From the NCBI RefSeq assembly GCF_024343575.1, contig NZ_RJUA01000001.1:248001-312000 (forward strand): DNA of 64,000 nt, in the 5' to 3' direction. This document shows positions 24,181 to 33,528 of the stretch, piece after piece. A program made the position numbers and the translations under genes. The stretch is from Lacihabitans sp. LS3-19 (GTDB lineage: Bacteria > Bacteroidota > Bacteroidia > Cytophagales > Spirosomataceae). Position 1 is the stretch's first letter. Every line of letters starts with the position of its first letter. The notes under the pieces were generated by a model. That model saw nothing but the letters and a program-made list of their open reading frames with translations, was not told the DNA's origin and made no database searches.

Positions 24181-26079
24181 ATGGGTAGGGGATTGGGTTT
24201 TAATTATTTGAAAATTAGTCGATTGTATTTATTTATAATCGGCCTGTTGAGTATATGTATAAACCTCAATGCTCAGTTGAAAATAGAGGTTGAAGTTGTT
24301 TCTCCTTTAATCGACCCAAACCGACCTTTGTATCTTGCTGTCGATTACAACAAATGGAATCCTAGCGATCCCAAGTTTATTTTAAAAAAGGAATCTGATA
24401 ATATTTATTCAATTGTTTTAGACAATCCTCCGGCTGCTTTTGAATATAAATTTACACAGGGTAGTTGGATGATAGTAGAAGGAACGCCCGAAAGCGAAGG
24501 TCTGCCAAATAGGAATTATGATGCTAAAAGTAACACCACGAACTTTATAAAAACGGCGATCTTAGGTTGGGAAAAGCAAGTGGCTTATGATATAACTTTG
24601 GAGAGTATTCCAGAAAACACTCCAAAAGATGCTCAGATTTTTGTTACTGGAAATTTTAACAATTGGGAACCTAGCAATTCCGAATATGAGCTAAAAAAGA
24701 ACATTCAGGGGCAATTTTACATAAGAATTTATACGGATTTAGAGCAGTTGGAGTTTAAATTCACACGCGGCGACTGGGGCTCAGTAGAGGCAAGGGAAAG
24801 CGGAAAGGCTCGACCAAATAGGATAATTTTTCGGACTTCGGATATTGATAATAGGAACGTAAAAATTTCAATTGATGGATGGGAAGATTTATTGGGAACG
24901 TTGCATGTTTATTCTTTATTTGATTTTCTTCTTTTGTTTTCTGTTTTTCAAGGATTTTTGTTAATAATTGCGATTCCTATTATTCAAAATTCCAATGTTG
25001 AAGCTAATCGTTGGCTTATTTTATCAATAATTATTTCTTCCTTCGGCACTTTTTTCTACATCATTTCTAACTTTCAAAGCTTCGTAAATTTTTATCCTAG
25101 GCTTGTTTTAATACCCGATTTTCTTTATTTTATTTATGCTCCAGTCTACTATTTTTATTTGTTGAAATTACTTTTCAATGTTAAGTTTTTGCCCTCAAGG
25201 TGGTATTTGCATTTTTTACCTTTATTAGTCCAGTTTTTTGTTTATCTACCTTTATTGTTGAAAAACGACAAAACTTTTTTGGTAGAGTTGATGGATCAAA
25301 AATCAAATTTTCTTTGGGTTTTTGCGGGTAGTGGTTTTCTTGGCTTGATATGGAATGCTTACTATTGGAATCTTTTTAGAAAAACAATCAATACCTACAA
25401 ACAGGAGTTTCAAATAAATCTATCTTATGAGCAAAACCTGAACTATTTAAACACTGTTTTAATCATTCAATTTATAGCTTTATGTTTTTGGGCATTTTCG
25501 CTCATTTCTATGGTCGCGGGTTGGTATTTTAAGTTTGATAATATTAGATTAACCGAAATAAGTGTTGACCTCACATGGCTGGTTTTTTCATTGATTATTT
25601 ATTTCGTAGGATATTTTGCTATACATCAGTCTGAAACTTTTAAAGCTCGTCCTCAGAAAATATCGATTTTTGATGATATGTTAGACACAACAACTATTGG
25701 CCATCATAAAATCCTAAGTCAAGAAACTGAAAGTTTTCAAAAAGAAATTGAAAAGCTTGAGAATTTTATATTGGAAAACCAGCCATTCAAGAATCCCAAG
25801 ATAAGTTTAAATGAATTAGCAACTCAGGTAGATATTCAAGCTCATGTGCTTTCCAAAATCATCAATGAACACTACAATCAAAACTTTTTTGACTTTATAA
25901 ATAGCTACCGGGTGGAAGAATTTAAAAGGATGATAAAAGAGCCAGAATATCATAATCTTACTTTCCTTGGATTGGCGTATGAGGTAGGCTTTAATTCAAA
26001 AACAGCTTTTAATCGTTCCTTCAAAAAAATCACAAATCAGACCCCAAGAGAGTACCTTGAGAGTCTCAAGGACAACTAA
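24181..26079 (+). CDS. Membrane-spanning AraC regulator with two carbohydrate-binding-like sensor domains
   Basis: A 632-residue one-component sensor. After a signal-like helix (ending INLNAQ) come two E-set/CBM20-CBM48-like domains. The first (about 33-125) has YLAVDYNKWNPSDP and FEYKFTQGSW; the second (about 135-240) has IFVTGNFNNWEPSN and LEFKFTRGDW. About seven membrane helices follow (about 250-480), then a cytoplasmic AraC double helix-turn-helix with FLGLAYEVGFNSKTAFNRSFKK at the C-terminus. FNNW plus KFTRG is the pattern of glycogen/starch-binding-like modules. The gene lies directly upstream of the GH53-SusCDE-amylase operon, the position SusR holds in Bacteroides. It most likely binds alpha-glucan fragments outside and activates that operon. 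Start at ATG 24181 is set by the promoter; ligand is inference. Confidence 0.85.
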   Translation: MGRGLGFNYLKISRLYLFIIGLLSICINLNAQLKIEVEVVSPLIDPNRPLYLAVDYNKWNPSDPKFILKKESDNIYSIVLDNPPAAFEYKFTQGSWMIVEGTPESEGLPNRNYDAKSNTTNFIKTAILGWEKQVAYDITLESIPENTPKDAQIFVTGNFNNWEPSNSEYELKKNIQGQFYIRIYTDLEQLEFKFTRGDWGSVEARESGKARPNRIIFRTSDIDNRNVKISIDGWEDLLGTLHVYSLFDFLLLFSVFQGFLLIIAIPIIQNSNVEANRWLILSIIISSFGTFFYIISNFQSFVNFYPRLVLIPDFLYFIYAPVYYFYLLKLLFNVKFLPSRWYLHFLPLLVQFFVYLPLLLKNDKTFLVELMDQKSNFLWVFAGSGFLGLIWNAYYWNLFRKTINTYKQEFQINLSYEQNLNYLNTVLIIQFIALCFWAFSLISMVAGWYFKFDNIRLTEISVDLTWLVFSLIIYFVGYFAIHQSETFKARPQKISIFDDMLDTTTIGHHKILSQETESFQKEIEKLENFILENQPFKNPKISLNELATQVDIQAHVLSKIINEHYNQNFFDFINSYRVEEFKRMIKEPEYHNLTFLGLAYEVGFNSKTAFNRSFKKITNQTPREYLESLKDN

Positions 26080-26085
26080 AAATTG

Positions 26086-26119
26086 GTGCCATTTTATAAA
26101 ATGGCACTATTTTTTTCTT
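26086..26119 (+). terminator. Terminator after the membrane AraC regulator
   Basis: GTGCCATTTTA and TAAAATGGCAC form a perfect 11-bp palindrome (26086-26107), followed by a run of T residues. It lies 6 bases after the stop codon and separates the regulator from the glycan operon. Confidence 0.8.
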
Positions 26120-26204
26120 TATCTTTTTAATAATCAGCAGATTAAGAAAATAAATTTTTTATTAGAAAAATACAAAATGGGGCGATGGCTGTTTTATGGC
26201 AAGC

Positions 26205-26212
26205 TACCTTTG
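26205..26212 (+). promoter_or_regulatory. -7 element for the alpha-glucan operon (TACCTTTG)
   Basis: TACCTTTG is an exact TAnnTTTG match, 26 bases before the GH53 start codon. No -33 TTG at suitable spacing is seen, which fits a promoter needing the AraC-type activator encoded just upstream. Confidence 0.45.
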
Positions 26213-26238
26213 TGTCTGAAAATACTGATAATATTTAG

Positions 26239-27363
26239 ATGCAAAATCCTATTTTTAAGCTTTTCATTGTATTGTTTTTGGGTGGCATTTTATTCTTTAA
26301 ATGTAGTAAAAATACTGCACCCAAACCCAGCTTCTACTTAGGAGGAGACCTATCCTATGTAAACGAAATGGAAGATTGTGGAGGTGTTTATAGAGAGAAA
26401 ACCAATAAGGTTGATGCCTTCAAAATTTTTGCTGATAAAGGTGCCAATATCGTTAGAGTTCGTCTTTGGCATACACCAACTTTCAATCAGTATTCGTCTT
26501 TGACAGATGTAGAAAAAACCATAAAAAGAGCAAAAAACGAAGGTCAAACGATTCTTTTAGATTTTCATTACTCTGACAACTGGGCTGATCCTTCAAAACA
26601 AATAATGCCTGCAGCATGGCAAAAAGCGAGAAGTCTAGCCATACTTGGCGACTCGGTTTACAATTACACTTTATCAACTCTTGAATATTTTCGTCAGAAA
26701 AATCTAAGCCCTGAAATGGTACAGATTGGCAACGAGACCAATATTGGAATCATTCAACACCCCGATTCTGCAAGTGATGGACCTATTAACTGGGCACGAA
26801 ATGCATTTTTGCTTAATAAAGGTATAGAAGCAGTGACTTTTTTTAACCAAAAAAATAATGTGCAAGTGGAAACTATGCTCCACATAGCTCAGCCTGAAAA
26901 CGCAGAACCCTGGTTTAAAGATGCAGCACTAAATAATGTTAAAAACTACGATTGGATAGGTTTAAGTTATTATCCTAAATGGTCAAAGTTTGATCTAAAC
27001 CAACTGGGTACTACAATGGCAACATTAAAATCTACTTATAGTAAAAGAATAATGATAGTAGAAACGGGATATCCATATTCGCCTAAAGAGTTTGATAAGG
27101 CAAACAATATGTTGGGAGCTGATGCGGCATTAAAAAACTACCCGATATCTCCCGAAGGCCAGTTGAGTTTTATGCTTGACTTAAAAACCAAATGCAAAAG
27201 TGTTGGGGCAGAAGGTATTATTTATTGGGAACCAGCTTGGATTTCTACGAAATGTAAAACGCAATGGGGTGAGGGCTCCCATTGGGAAAACGCCGCCTTC
27301 TTTGATGCTGGCAATGGCAACGAAGCCCTCCCTGTTTTTAAATTTTTCAAATCAAACTTTTAA
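26239..27363 (+). CDS. GH53 endo-beta-1,4-galactanase-like lipoprotein
   Basis: A 374-residue GH53 enzyme with lipobox LFFKC (Cys22), so probably surface or periplasmic. The family start FYLGGDLSYVNEMEDCG is intact, the acid/base Glu166 lies in QIGNETNIG, and the nucleophile Glu275 in IVETGYPY. Other marks are LLDFHYSDNWADPSKQ and WEPAW near the end. GH53 enzymes cleave beta-1,4-galactan side chains of pectin. That does not match the alpha-glucan enzymes downstream in the same run. Either the locus handles a mixed substrate or this enzyme has another specificity. It is the first gene of the operon, 33 bases before SusC. Confidence 0.9.
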   Translation: MQNPIFKLFIVLFLGGILFFKCSKNTAPKPSFYLGGDLSYVNEMEDCGGVYREKTNKVDAFKIFADKGANIVRVRLWHTPTFNQYSSLTDVEKTIKRAKNEGQTILLDFHYSDNWADPSKQIMPAAWQKARSLAILGDSVYNYTLSTLEYFRQKNLSPEMVQIGNETNIGIIQHPDSASDGPINWARNAFLLNKGIEAVTFFNQKNNVQVETMLHIAQPENAEPWFKDAALNNVKNYDWIGLSYYPKWSKFDLNQLGTTMATLKSTYSKRIMIVETGYPYSPKEFDKANNMLGADAALKNYPISPEGQLSFMLDLKTKCKSVGAEGIIYWEPAWISTKCKTQWGEGSHWENAAFFDAGNGNEALPVFKFFKSNF

Positions 27364-27396
27364 TATATTTTATACTTTAACTAAATTTTTTTTCAA

Positions 27397-30366
27397 ATGC
27401 AAAAAAACAAACGCTTTCGAAGCTTAAAGTCTTTCAGCCTTAACCTTAGGTCATTAAGTTTGACTTTTGGTTTGCTGTTGATTTTAGGAAACGTTGCTTT
27501 TGCCCAAAAAACCATAACGGGAAAAGTAACAGATGCAACCGATAAGTCAGACATGATAGGTGTGACGGTTTCGGTAAAAGGCACCTCTACAGGTACTCAA
27601 ACTGACCTTGATGGTAAATATTCCATTGTGGTACCTGACAATCAGACTATTTTGGTCTTTTCTTTTATTGGAAAACACAGCCAGGAAGTTGTGGTAGGAA
27701 ACCAAACAATGGTAAATGTTACCTTAATAGATGATGCCACCATTCTGGGTGAAGTGGTAGTTATTGGCTACGGTTCACAGAAGAAAAAAGATCTAACCGG
27801 TTCTATTGTTTCGGTTTCTTCAGCAGACTTTGTAAAAGGACAAATTACCTCGCCAGAGCAATTGGTTTCGGGTAAGTTAGCCGGTGTGCAAATCACATCT
27901 AATTCTGGAGCTCCAGGAGCAGGAAGTACAATCAGAATAAGAGGAGGCTCATCATTAAATGCTAATAATGATCCTTTAATAGTATTGGACGGTATGCCAT
28001 TAGATAATTCTGGCATTTCTGGTTCTGCTAACCCCCTAAGTATGATTAACCCTGCCGATATCGAAACTTTTACGGTTTTAAAAGACGCCTCTGCTACAGC
28101 TATTTACGGTAGTCGTGCATCAAATGGGGTTATTTTGATAACAACCAAAAAAGGTGCAAAAGGCAAACCAAGAGTGAACTTCAGTACAAATCTTTCTTCG
28201 GCCATGCCTGCTAAATACGTTGACGTTCTTTCAGCAGACGAATTTAGAGATTTGGTAAATTCAAGAGGAAACGCTACCATGAAATCCTATTTGGGATCAG
28301 CAAATACAGACTGGCAAAAACAAATCTATAGAAATGCCATTACCACTGACAATAATTTGAGCATAAGCGGCACAAAAGGTAGCTTACCATATCGTATTTC
28401 GTTAGGATATTTAAACCAAAATGGTATCCTTAAGACTTCTAACATGGATCGTACTTCGGCTTCGATCAACCTTAGTCCTTCGTTTTTAGAGAATCACCTT
28501 AAAGTGGATGTAAATCTTAAAGGTTCGTTGACTAACAACACTTTTGCCAACCAAGGAGCCATAGGTGCAGCAGCGTTTTTTGACCCTACACAACCTGTTT
28601 ATAGCGGAAGCGAATCTCTAGGTGGTTATTTTGAATGGTTAGATCCATCTACAGGCAACCCGAATACCTTGGCAACACTTAACCCATTGGGTCAGTTGAT
28701 GCAAAGAAATGATGTTTCGGATGTGAAAAGATCTATCGGAAATATCGTTTTTGATTATAAATTCCATTTCTTACCAGAGTTAAGAGCAAATCTAAACTTG
28801 GGCTTTGACGTAGCTAAAGGAAATGGAACGGTTAATATTCCGGCAAATGTGGGTATGAACTTCGCAAGAGGCGGAGTAGATAACATTTACGACCAACATA
28901 AAACCAACAAAACTTTAGAGTTTTATTTAAACTACGTAAAAGACCTTCCAGGCATCAATAGCAAAATAGACTTAATGGCAGGATATTCTTATCAAGATTT
29001 CTTGAAAGACAATTCTAACCTTGACAAAAACATAAATGGAGACGTGTTTGCAGATATTTTCTACAAAACGCAGAACACTTTGGTTTCGTTTTACGGAAGA
29101 GCTAATTACAATATGTTGGACAAATACTTATTGACTGTAACTTTACGTAAAGACGGTTCCTCAAGATTTGCACCTGAAAATCGTTGGGGTCTTTTCCCTT
29201 CGGCAGCATTTGCTTGGAAAATCAGCGAGGAAGGTTTCTTGAAAAACTCTCAGGCTTTGTCAGATCTAAAACTAAGACTTGGATATGGTGTTACTGGCCA
29301 ACAAGACGTATTGAGCGATTATCCTTATCTTCCAAAATACACGATCAGCCAATCTACTGCTCAGTACCAATTTGGTAGTTCTTTCTTCAACACGCTTCGT
29401 CCAGAAGGATACGATGCCAACATCAAATGGGAAGAGACTACTACAATGAATGCCGGAATAGACTGGGCATTGAAAACTGCAAGGATTTCAGGTAGTATCG
29501 ATATTTATAATCGTAAAACCAAAGACTTGTTGAGCGTGATTCCTGTGCCTGCAGGTTCTAACTTGACCAACAGAATATTGACAAACGTAGGTAATATCGA
29601 AAACAAGGGTATTGAATTTAATATTAATACTACGCCTATTCACTCAGAGAAATTTAACTGGGACCTTGCTTTCAACATTACAAGAAACATCAATACGATT
29701 ACCAATTTGACAAAAGTACCTAGCCCTTCATTCCCAGGTATTTTAGTGGGCGGTATATCTGGTGGTGTGGGTAATACCGTGCAGATTCATACTGTAGGAT
29801 ATCCAACCAATACGTTTTTCTTATACCAACAAGTATATGACGAAAACGGCAAACCTCTTGAAGGAGTTTACGTAGATTCTAATAAAGACGGCGTAGTAAA
29901 CACCTCGGATTTAGAAAGATATAAATCGCCTCAGCCGAATTTCTATTTTGGTATATCTTCTCAGTTTAATTATGGCAAATGGTTCGCAGGTTTTGTAACT
30001 CGCGGAAGTATCGGAAACTATGCATATAATAACTTAAACTCTACTGCAGGTACGTTTAGAACTAGTTCAAACGCTTACCTAAACAATGTCGTTAGAAACG
30101 CTACGGTAACTGGTTTCGAAAACTCTCAATATTTCAGCAACTACTATTTAGAAAATGCCTCGTTTTTTAGAGCAGACAATATCAACCTAGGGTACAATTT
30201 AGGGAAATTGAAAAACAAAGTGGATGCTACTATTTCAGCGAATGTTCAGAATGCCTTCGTTATCACTAAGTATTCTGGCTTAGATCCTGAGATTTCGGGT
30301 GGAATCGACAACAACATTTATCCAAGACCACGTACATTCACTTTAGGATTAAACCTTGGTTTTTAA
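27397..30366 (+). CDS. SusC-type TonB-linked outer membrane transporter
   Basis: A complete 989-residue SusC homologue. Signal peptide ends in NVAFAQ; a CarboxypepD_reg-like domain (about 38-112, TGKVTDATDKSDMIGVTVSV) is followed by the TonB box GEVVVIGYG (119-126). The plug domain has GVQITSNSGAPGAGSTIRIRGG and the ATAIYGSRASNGVILITTKKG motif, then a 22-strand barrel ends in FTLGLNLGF. It imports oligosaccharides across the outer membrane using TonB energy, with SusD as lid. SusD follows 19 bases later, then SusE-like and two GH13 genes, making maltodextrins the probable cargo. Upstream is GH53. Nothing is truncated. Confidence 0.97.
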   Translation: MQKNKRFRSLKSFSLNLRSLSLTFGLLLILGNVAFAQKTITGKVTDATDKSDMIGVTVSVKGTSTGTQTDLDGKYSIVVPDNQTILVFSFIGKHSQEVVVGNQTMVNVTLIDDATILGEVVVIGYGSQKKKDLTGSIVSVSSADFVKGQITSPEQLVSGKLAGVQITSNSGAPGAGSTIRIRGGSSLNANNDPLIVLDGMPLDNSGISGSANPLSMINPADIETFTVLKDASATAIYGSRASNGVILITTKKGAKGKPRVNFSTNLSSAMPAKYVDVLSADEFRDLVNSRGNATMKSYLGSANTDWQKQIYRNAITTDNNLSISGTKGSLPYRISLGYLNQNGILKTSNMDRTSASINLSPSFLENHLKVDVNLKGSLTNNTFANQGAIGAAAFFDPTQPVYSGSESLGGYFEWLDPSTGNPNTLATLNPLGQLMQRNDVSDVKRSIGNIVFDYKFHFLPELRANLNLGFDVAKGNGTVNIPANVGMNFARGGVDNIYDQHKTNKTLEFYLNYVKDLPGINSKIDLMAGYSYQDFLKDNSNLDKNINGDVFADIFYKTQNTLVSFYGRANYNMLDKYLLTVTLRKDGSSRFAPENRWGLFPSAAFAWKISEEGFLKNSQALSDLKLRLGYGVTGQQDVLSDYPYLPKYTISQSTAQYQFGSSFFNTLRPEGYDANIKWEETTTMNAGIDWALKTARISGSIDIYNRKTKDLLSVIPVPAGSNLTNRILTNVGNIENKGIEFNINTTPIHSEKFNWDLAFNITRNINTITNLTKVPSPSFPGILVGGISGGVGNTVQIHTVGYPTNTFFLYQQVYDENGKPLEGVYVDSNKDGVVNTSDLERYKSPQPNFYFGISSQFNYGKWFAGFVTRGSIGNYAYNNLNSTAGTFRTSSNAYLNNVVRNATVTGFENSQYFSNYYLENASFFRADNINLGYNLGKLKNKVDATISANVQNAFVITKYSGLDPEISGGIDNNIYPRPRTFTLGLNLGF

Positions 30367-30385
30367 TTTAAAAAATTAGTAAAAA

Positions 30386-31966
30386 ATGAAAAATTTAAAA
30401 AATATAAGTAAAATCGGTCTTTTAGCTGTGGGTTTGGTGGTGAGCCAATCGTGCGTTAATGACCTAGATCGTACACCTTTTATAGAGGTTACTTCAGCTA
30501 CGGTGTATACTGACCCAGCAAATTATAAGCAAATATTAGCTAAAATGTACGCTGGTTATGCAGTTTCTGGTCAACAAGGACCTGACGGAAAACCAGACAT
30601 CAGCGGTATAGATGAGGGTTTCTCAACTTATCTACGTCAATATTGGAAAGCACAAGAACTTACCACTGACGAAGCCGTGATAGGTTGGAACGACGGAAAC
30701 CTTCGTGACTATCACGACATGGACTGGACATCAAGCAATGAGTTTGTAACAGCTATGTACAACCGTATCTATTATCAAATCACGCTTACCAATGAGTTTA
30801 TCAGAGAAACTACTGACGCAAAACTTAAAGACAGAGGGATATCTGCCCCAGAAATATTAACATATCGTGCGGAGGCTAGATTTTTGAGAGCATTGAGTTA
30901 TTTCCATGCTTTGGATATGTTTGGCAATGTTCCTTTTGTAACAGAAGCAGACGCCGTAGGTTCGTTTACACCAAAACAAACAACCAGAGCCGAGCTTTTT
31001 GCTTATATAGAATCAGAGTTAAAGGCAATTGATGCTGACCTGGCAGCTCCAAAGACTAACGAATACGGCAGAGCAGACAAAGCTGCTGCATGGACGCTTT
31101 TGGCTAAATTGTATCTGAATGCACAAGTTTATACAGGCACTGCTAAAAACAACGAAACCTTGGAGTACTGTAACAAAATAATCGGAGCTGGATATACTTT
31201 AGATGCAAAATACGCCACATTGTTCCTTGCAGACAACGACAAGTCTAAAGAGGTGATATTCCCGATAACATTTGACGGTACACGTACCAAAACTTGGGGT
31301 GGAATGACTTTCTTAGTACATGCTCCAGTAGGTGGGTCCATGAACCCAGCTGAATTCGGAATCAACGGCGGATGGGGCGGTATCAGAACCACCAAATCAT
31401 TCGTTCAGAAATATAGCGACATCACAGGTGCTACAGACCAAAGAGCTACTTTTTATACCAAAGACCAAAATCTTGATATTGACGACATCTTTAAATTTGC
31501 CGATGGTTATGCTATCACAAAATATAAAAATGTTACTTCATCAGGTGCGAAAGGTTCAGACATTGAAGGAAATTTCCCAGATACTGACTTTCCAATGTTC
31601 CGTTTGGCAGACGTGTATTTGATGTATGCGGAGGCAGTACTTAGAGGAGGTACCGGTGGTACAACTGCCGAAGCGGTTTCTTATATCAACAAATTGAGAG
31701 AAAGAGCCTATGGAAATACTTCAGGCAATATCACAAACATTGATCTTAACTTTGTTCTTGACGAGCGTGCACGTGAATTGTATTGGGAGGGACACCGTCG
31801 TACAGACCTTATCCGTTTCGGCAAATTCTCAGGAGGCACTTACCTATGGCCTTGGAAAGGTGCCGTAAAAGACGGAAAAGCTGTTCCAGAGTATCTGAAC
31901 CTTTTCCCTATTCCTTCATCGGATATCGTGGCCAATCCTAATCTTAAACAAAACACAGGTTATTAA
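30386..31966 (+). CDS. SusD/RagB family glycan-binding lipoprotein
   Basis: A 526-residue SusD homologue with lipobox SQSC (Cys23). Standard marks: NYKQILAKMYAGYAVSGQQG near the N-terminus, EARFLRALSYFHALDMFGNVPFVTEAD, a DFPMFRLADVYLMYAEAVLRGG helix, and the C-terminal DERARELYWEGHRRTDLIRFGKF with LFPIPSSDI. The YAGYAVSGQQGPDG segment and a large central loop resemble starch-type SusD proteins, which favours alpha-glucan as ligand. It closes the SusC barrel from outside. It sits between SusC (19 bases) and SusE (18 bases). Family is firm; ligand is by context. Confidence 0.96.
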   Translation: MKNLKNISKIGLLAVGLVVSQSCVNDLDRTPFIEVTSATVYTDPANYKQILAKMYAGYAVSGQQGPDGKPDISGIDEGFSTYLRQYWKAQELTTDEAVIGWNDGNLRDYHDMDWTSSNEFVTAMYNRIYYQITLTNEFIRETTDAKLKDRGISAPEILTYRAEARFLRALSYFHALDMFGNVPFVTEADAVGSFTPKQTTRAELFAYIESELKAIDADLAAPKTNEYGRADKAAAWTLLAKLYLNAQVYTGTAKNNETLEYCNKIIGAGYTLDAKYATLFLADNDKSKEVIFPITFDGTRTKTWGGMTFLVHAPVGGSMNPAEFGINGGWGGIRTTKSFVQKYSDITGATDQRATFYTKDQNLDIDDIFKFADGYAITKYKNVTSSGAKGSDIEGNFPDTDFPMFRLADVYLMYAEAVLRGGTGGTTAEAVSYINKLRERAYGNTSGNITNIDLNFVLDERARELYWEGHRRTDLIRFGKFSGGTYLWPWKGAVKDGKAVPEYLNLFPIPSSDIVANPNLKQNTGY

Positions 31967-31984
31967 TTTTTAAACTTTCAAAAA

Positions 31985-33316
31985 ATGAATAAAATTTTTA
32001 GAAATATAGCATTTTTCGTGGGGACATTGATATTAATGACCTCTTGCGAAAAAGACCAACTGAAAGCAGTTTTGAATTCTTCTGCTACGCCAGTTTTGTC
32101 ACTTTCTGCACCTAAGGTAGTGCTCACCAAAGACGGTGCAAACAACGATGTTTTAACTGTTTCATGGCTAAAGCCCGATTTTGGCTACGATGCAGGCCCA
32201 GTTTATACTATTTTGATGGACAAAAAAGGAGGAGATTTTTCTAAAGCTTTTTCTTTCAGTACTGGCACAGAATTGACCAAATCTTTCAAAGGAGCTGAGC
32301 TAAACAGTATACTTCTAAACCTTGGTTTAGCCGCTGGATCGGCTTCAGACTTAGACGTAAAAGTACAAGCCAAATTAAGCGATAAAGTAGTCCTAACATC
32401 TGCTTTATCAGGATTTAATGGAACCGCTTATCAAGACAAACTCGACCTTTCATCTCCTTGGGGTGTAGTAGGTAGTGCGTACAACGACTGGGGTGCATTT
32501 GCCGACGCTCCGTTTTACAAAACTGGCCTTGCCGATGTTTTTGTTTCTTACGTAACCCTAAAGGACGGCGAATTCAAAATCAGGAAAAACAATGATTGGG
32601 GTGTAAACTACGGGGACGATGGAGCCAATGGAACCTTAGAGGCTGGTGGAGCTAATATAGTTTCAAAAGCAGGAAAATATAAAATCACTTTTGATGCTAC
32701 CAAATTGACGGTTAAAATTGAGAAATATTCATGGGGTGTAGTAGGAAGTGCTTTTAATGATTGGGGAGCTACTCCAGATGCACCATTAACCTACGATCCA
32801 TTCTCTGACCAATGGAGAGGCGTTGTTACGCTTAAAGACGGCGAATACAAAATCCGTCAAAACGAAGATTGGGGTGTAAACTATGGAGATACGGGAGCAA
32901 ACGGAAGCCTTGATGCAGGTGGCGACAACATCAAAGCTACAAAAGGCACGTATCTGATAACGGTAAATTTCAATGAAAACAAATTTACAGTCGAAAAAAT
33001 CACCAATCTTTGGGGTGTAGTAGGCAGCGGATACAACGATTGGGGTGCAACTCCAGACTTCACTTTTGCTCCTGATTATGGCAATTTCACAAAAGATTTT
33101 GATACAAAAGGTATTTGGTTGGCTCAGAATGTTGCTCTAAAAACTGGTGAGATTAAGTTCAGAGCCAATAGTGATTGGGGCTTAAACTATGGCGACGATG
33201 GTGCTGATGGTACATTAGACGCTGGCGGTGCAAACATCGCAGTTACGGCAGGGGTTTATGATATCCAATTGGATTTCTCAAAAAGCACTCCGACGTACAA
33301 AATCACTAAGAAATAA
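31985..33316 (+). CDS. SusE-like surface lipoprotein with three tandem carbohydrate-binding repeats
   Basis: A 443-residue lipoprotein (lipobox LMTSC, Cys21). Residues about 28-150 form a SusE-type N-terminal domain (APKVVLTKDGANNDVLTVSW). Three tandem repeats of about 93 residues follow. Each begins WGVVGSAYNDWGA (or close variant) and contains LKDGEFKIRKNNDWGVNYGD and DGANGTLEAGGANI. This is the SusE/SusF starch-binding module pattern; the repeated Trp residues probably stack on sugar rings. It holds polysaccharide at the cell surface for the neighbouring amylases and SusCD. The repeats are also similar at DNA level. It ends the first part of the operon; a strong terminator follows. Confidence 0.92.
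   Translation: MNKIFRNIAFFVGTLILMTSCEKDQLKAVLNSSATPVLSLSAPKVVLTKDGANNDVLTVSWLKPDFGYDAGPVYTILMDKKGGDFSKAFSFSTGTELTKSFKGAELNSILLNLGLAAGSASDLDVKVQAKLSDKVVLTSALSGFNGTAYQDKLDLSSPWGVVGSAYNDWGAFADAPFYKTGLADVFVSYVTLKDGEFKIRKNNDWGVNYGDDGANGTLEAGGANIVSKAGKYKITFDATKLTVKIEKYSWGVVGSAFNDWGATPDAPLTYDPFSDQWRGVVTLKDGEYKIRQNEDWGVNYGDTGANGSLDAGGDNIKATKGTYLITVNFNENKFTVEKITNLWGVVGSGYNDWGATPDFTFAPDYGNFTKDFDTKGIWLAQNVALKTGEIKFRANSDWGLNYGDDGADGTLDAGGANIAVTAGVYDIQLDFSKSTPTYKITKK
32459..33313 (+). repeat. Three tandem coding repeats in the SusE-like gene
   Basis: Repeat units start at the TGG codons 32459, 32732 and 33011 (spacing 273 and 279 bases). Each opens with a near-identical TGGGGTGTAGTAGG and has a second conserved block ending in GATTGGGG plus an asparagine-tyrosine-glycine codon run. 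They arose by internal duplication of a binding module. Confidence 0.85.
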
Positions 33317-33346
33317 TACGCAAGTATTCATTATAGGTTAAAGTCG

Positions 33347-33380
33347 AATCTGCACGGAGGTTCTCTGTGCAGATTTTTTT
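33347..33380 (+). terminator. Terminator after the SusE-like gene
   Basis: AATCTGCAC (33347-33355) pairs with GTGCAGATT (33367-33375); the stem continues inward through G-T, G-C, A-T and G-C pairs to a three-base loop and is followed by a T run. It lies 30 bases after the stop codon and separates the susCDE part from the amylase genes, or reduces read-through into them. Confidence 0.8.
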
Positions 33381-33403
33381 AACTATTTTTATTCAAGAGT
33401 ATT

Positions 33404-33490
33404 GGGCGGCACCCTAAAGGGTCGGGCTATACGTTACAAGTCCTCGCGGCTTCGCCAGCTGTGGGCTTTTAACTACTATCCCTGCCGCTT
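33404..33490. repeat. GC-rich structured intergenic repeat, copy 1
   Basis: An 87-base GC-rich block in AT-rich surroundings, bounded by the inverted repeat GCGGCA (33406-33411) / TGCCGC (33483-33488). It contains GGGTCGGGCT and ends in TATCCCTGCCGC. The copies at 46694 and 57677 share the GGGTCGG core and a GATCCCTCATGC end at matching places, so all three seem to be one family. It lies between the SusE terminator and the amylase gene. It is not a tRNA. A REP-like or MITE-like element, or a structured RNA, is possible. Confidence 0.6.
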
Positions 33491-33528
33491 ATCGGTCTTT
33501 AAAAAAGCATTTATTTAAACTCTAAGCT

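Noticed and set aside
32459-33313. CRISPR-like direct repeats
   Set aside because: The repeats are long, coding and in frame within the SusE-like gene.
33404-33490. Possible tRNA or rRNA fragment in the GC-rich gap
   Set aside because: No cloverleaf, T-loop or rRNA helix could be drawn; similarity to two other intergenic elements supports a repeat.
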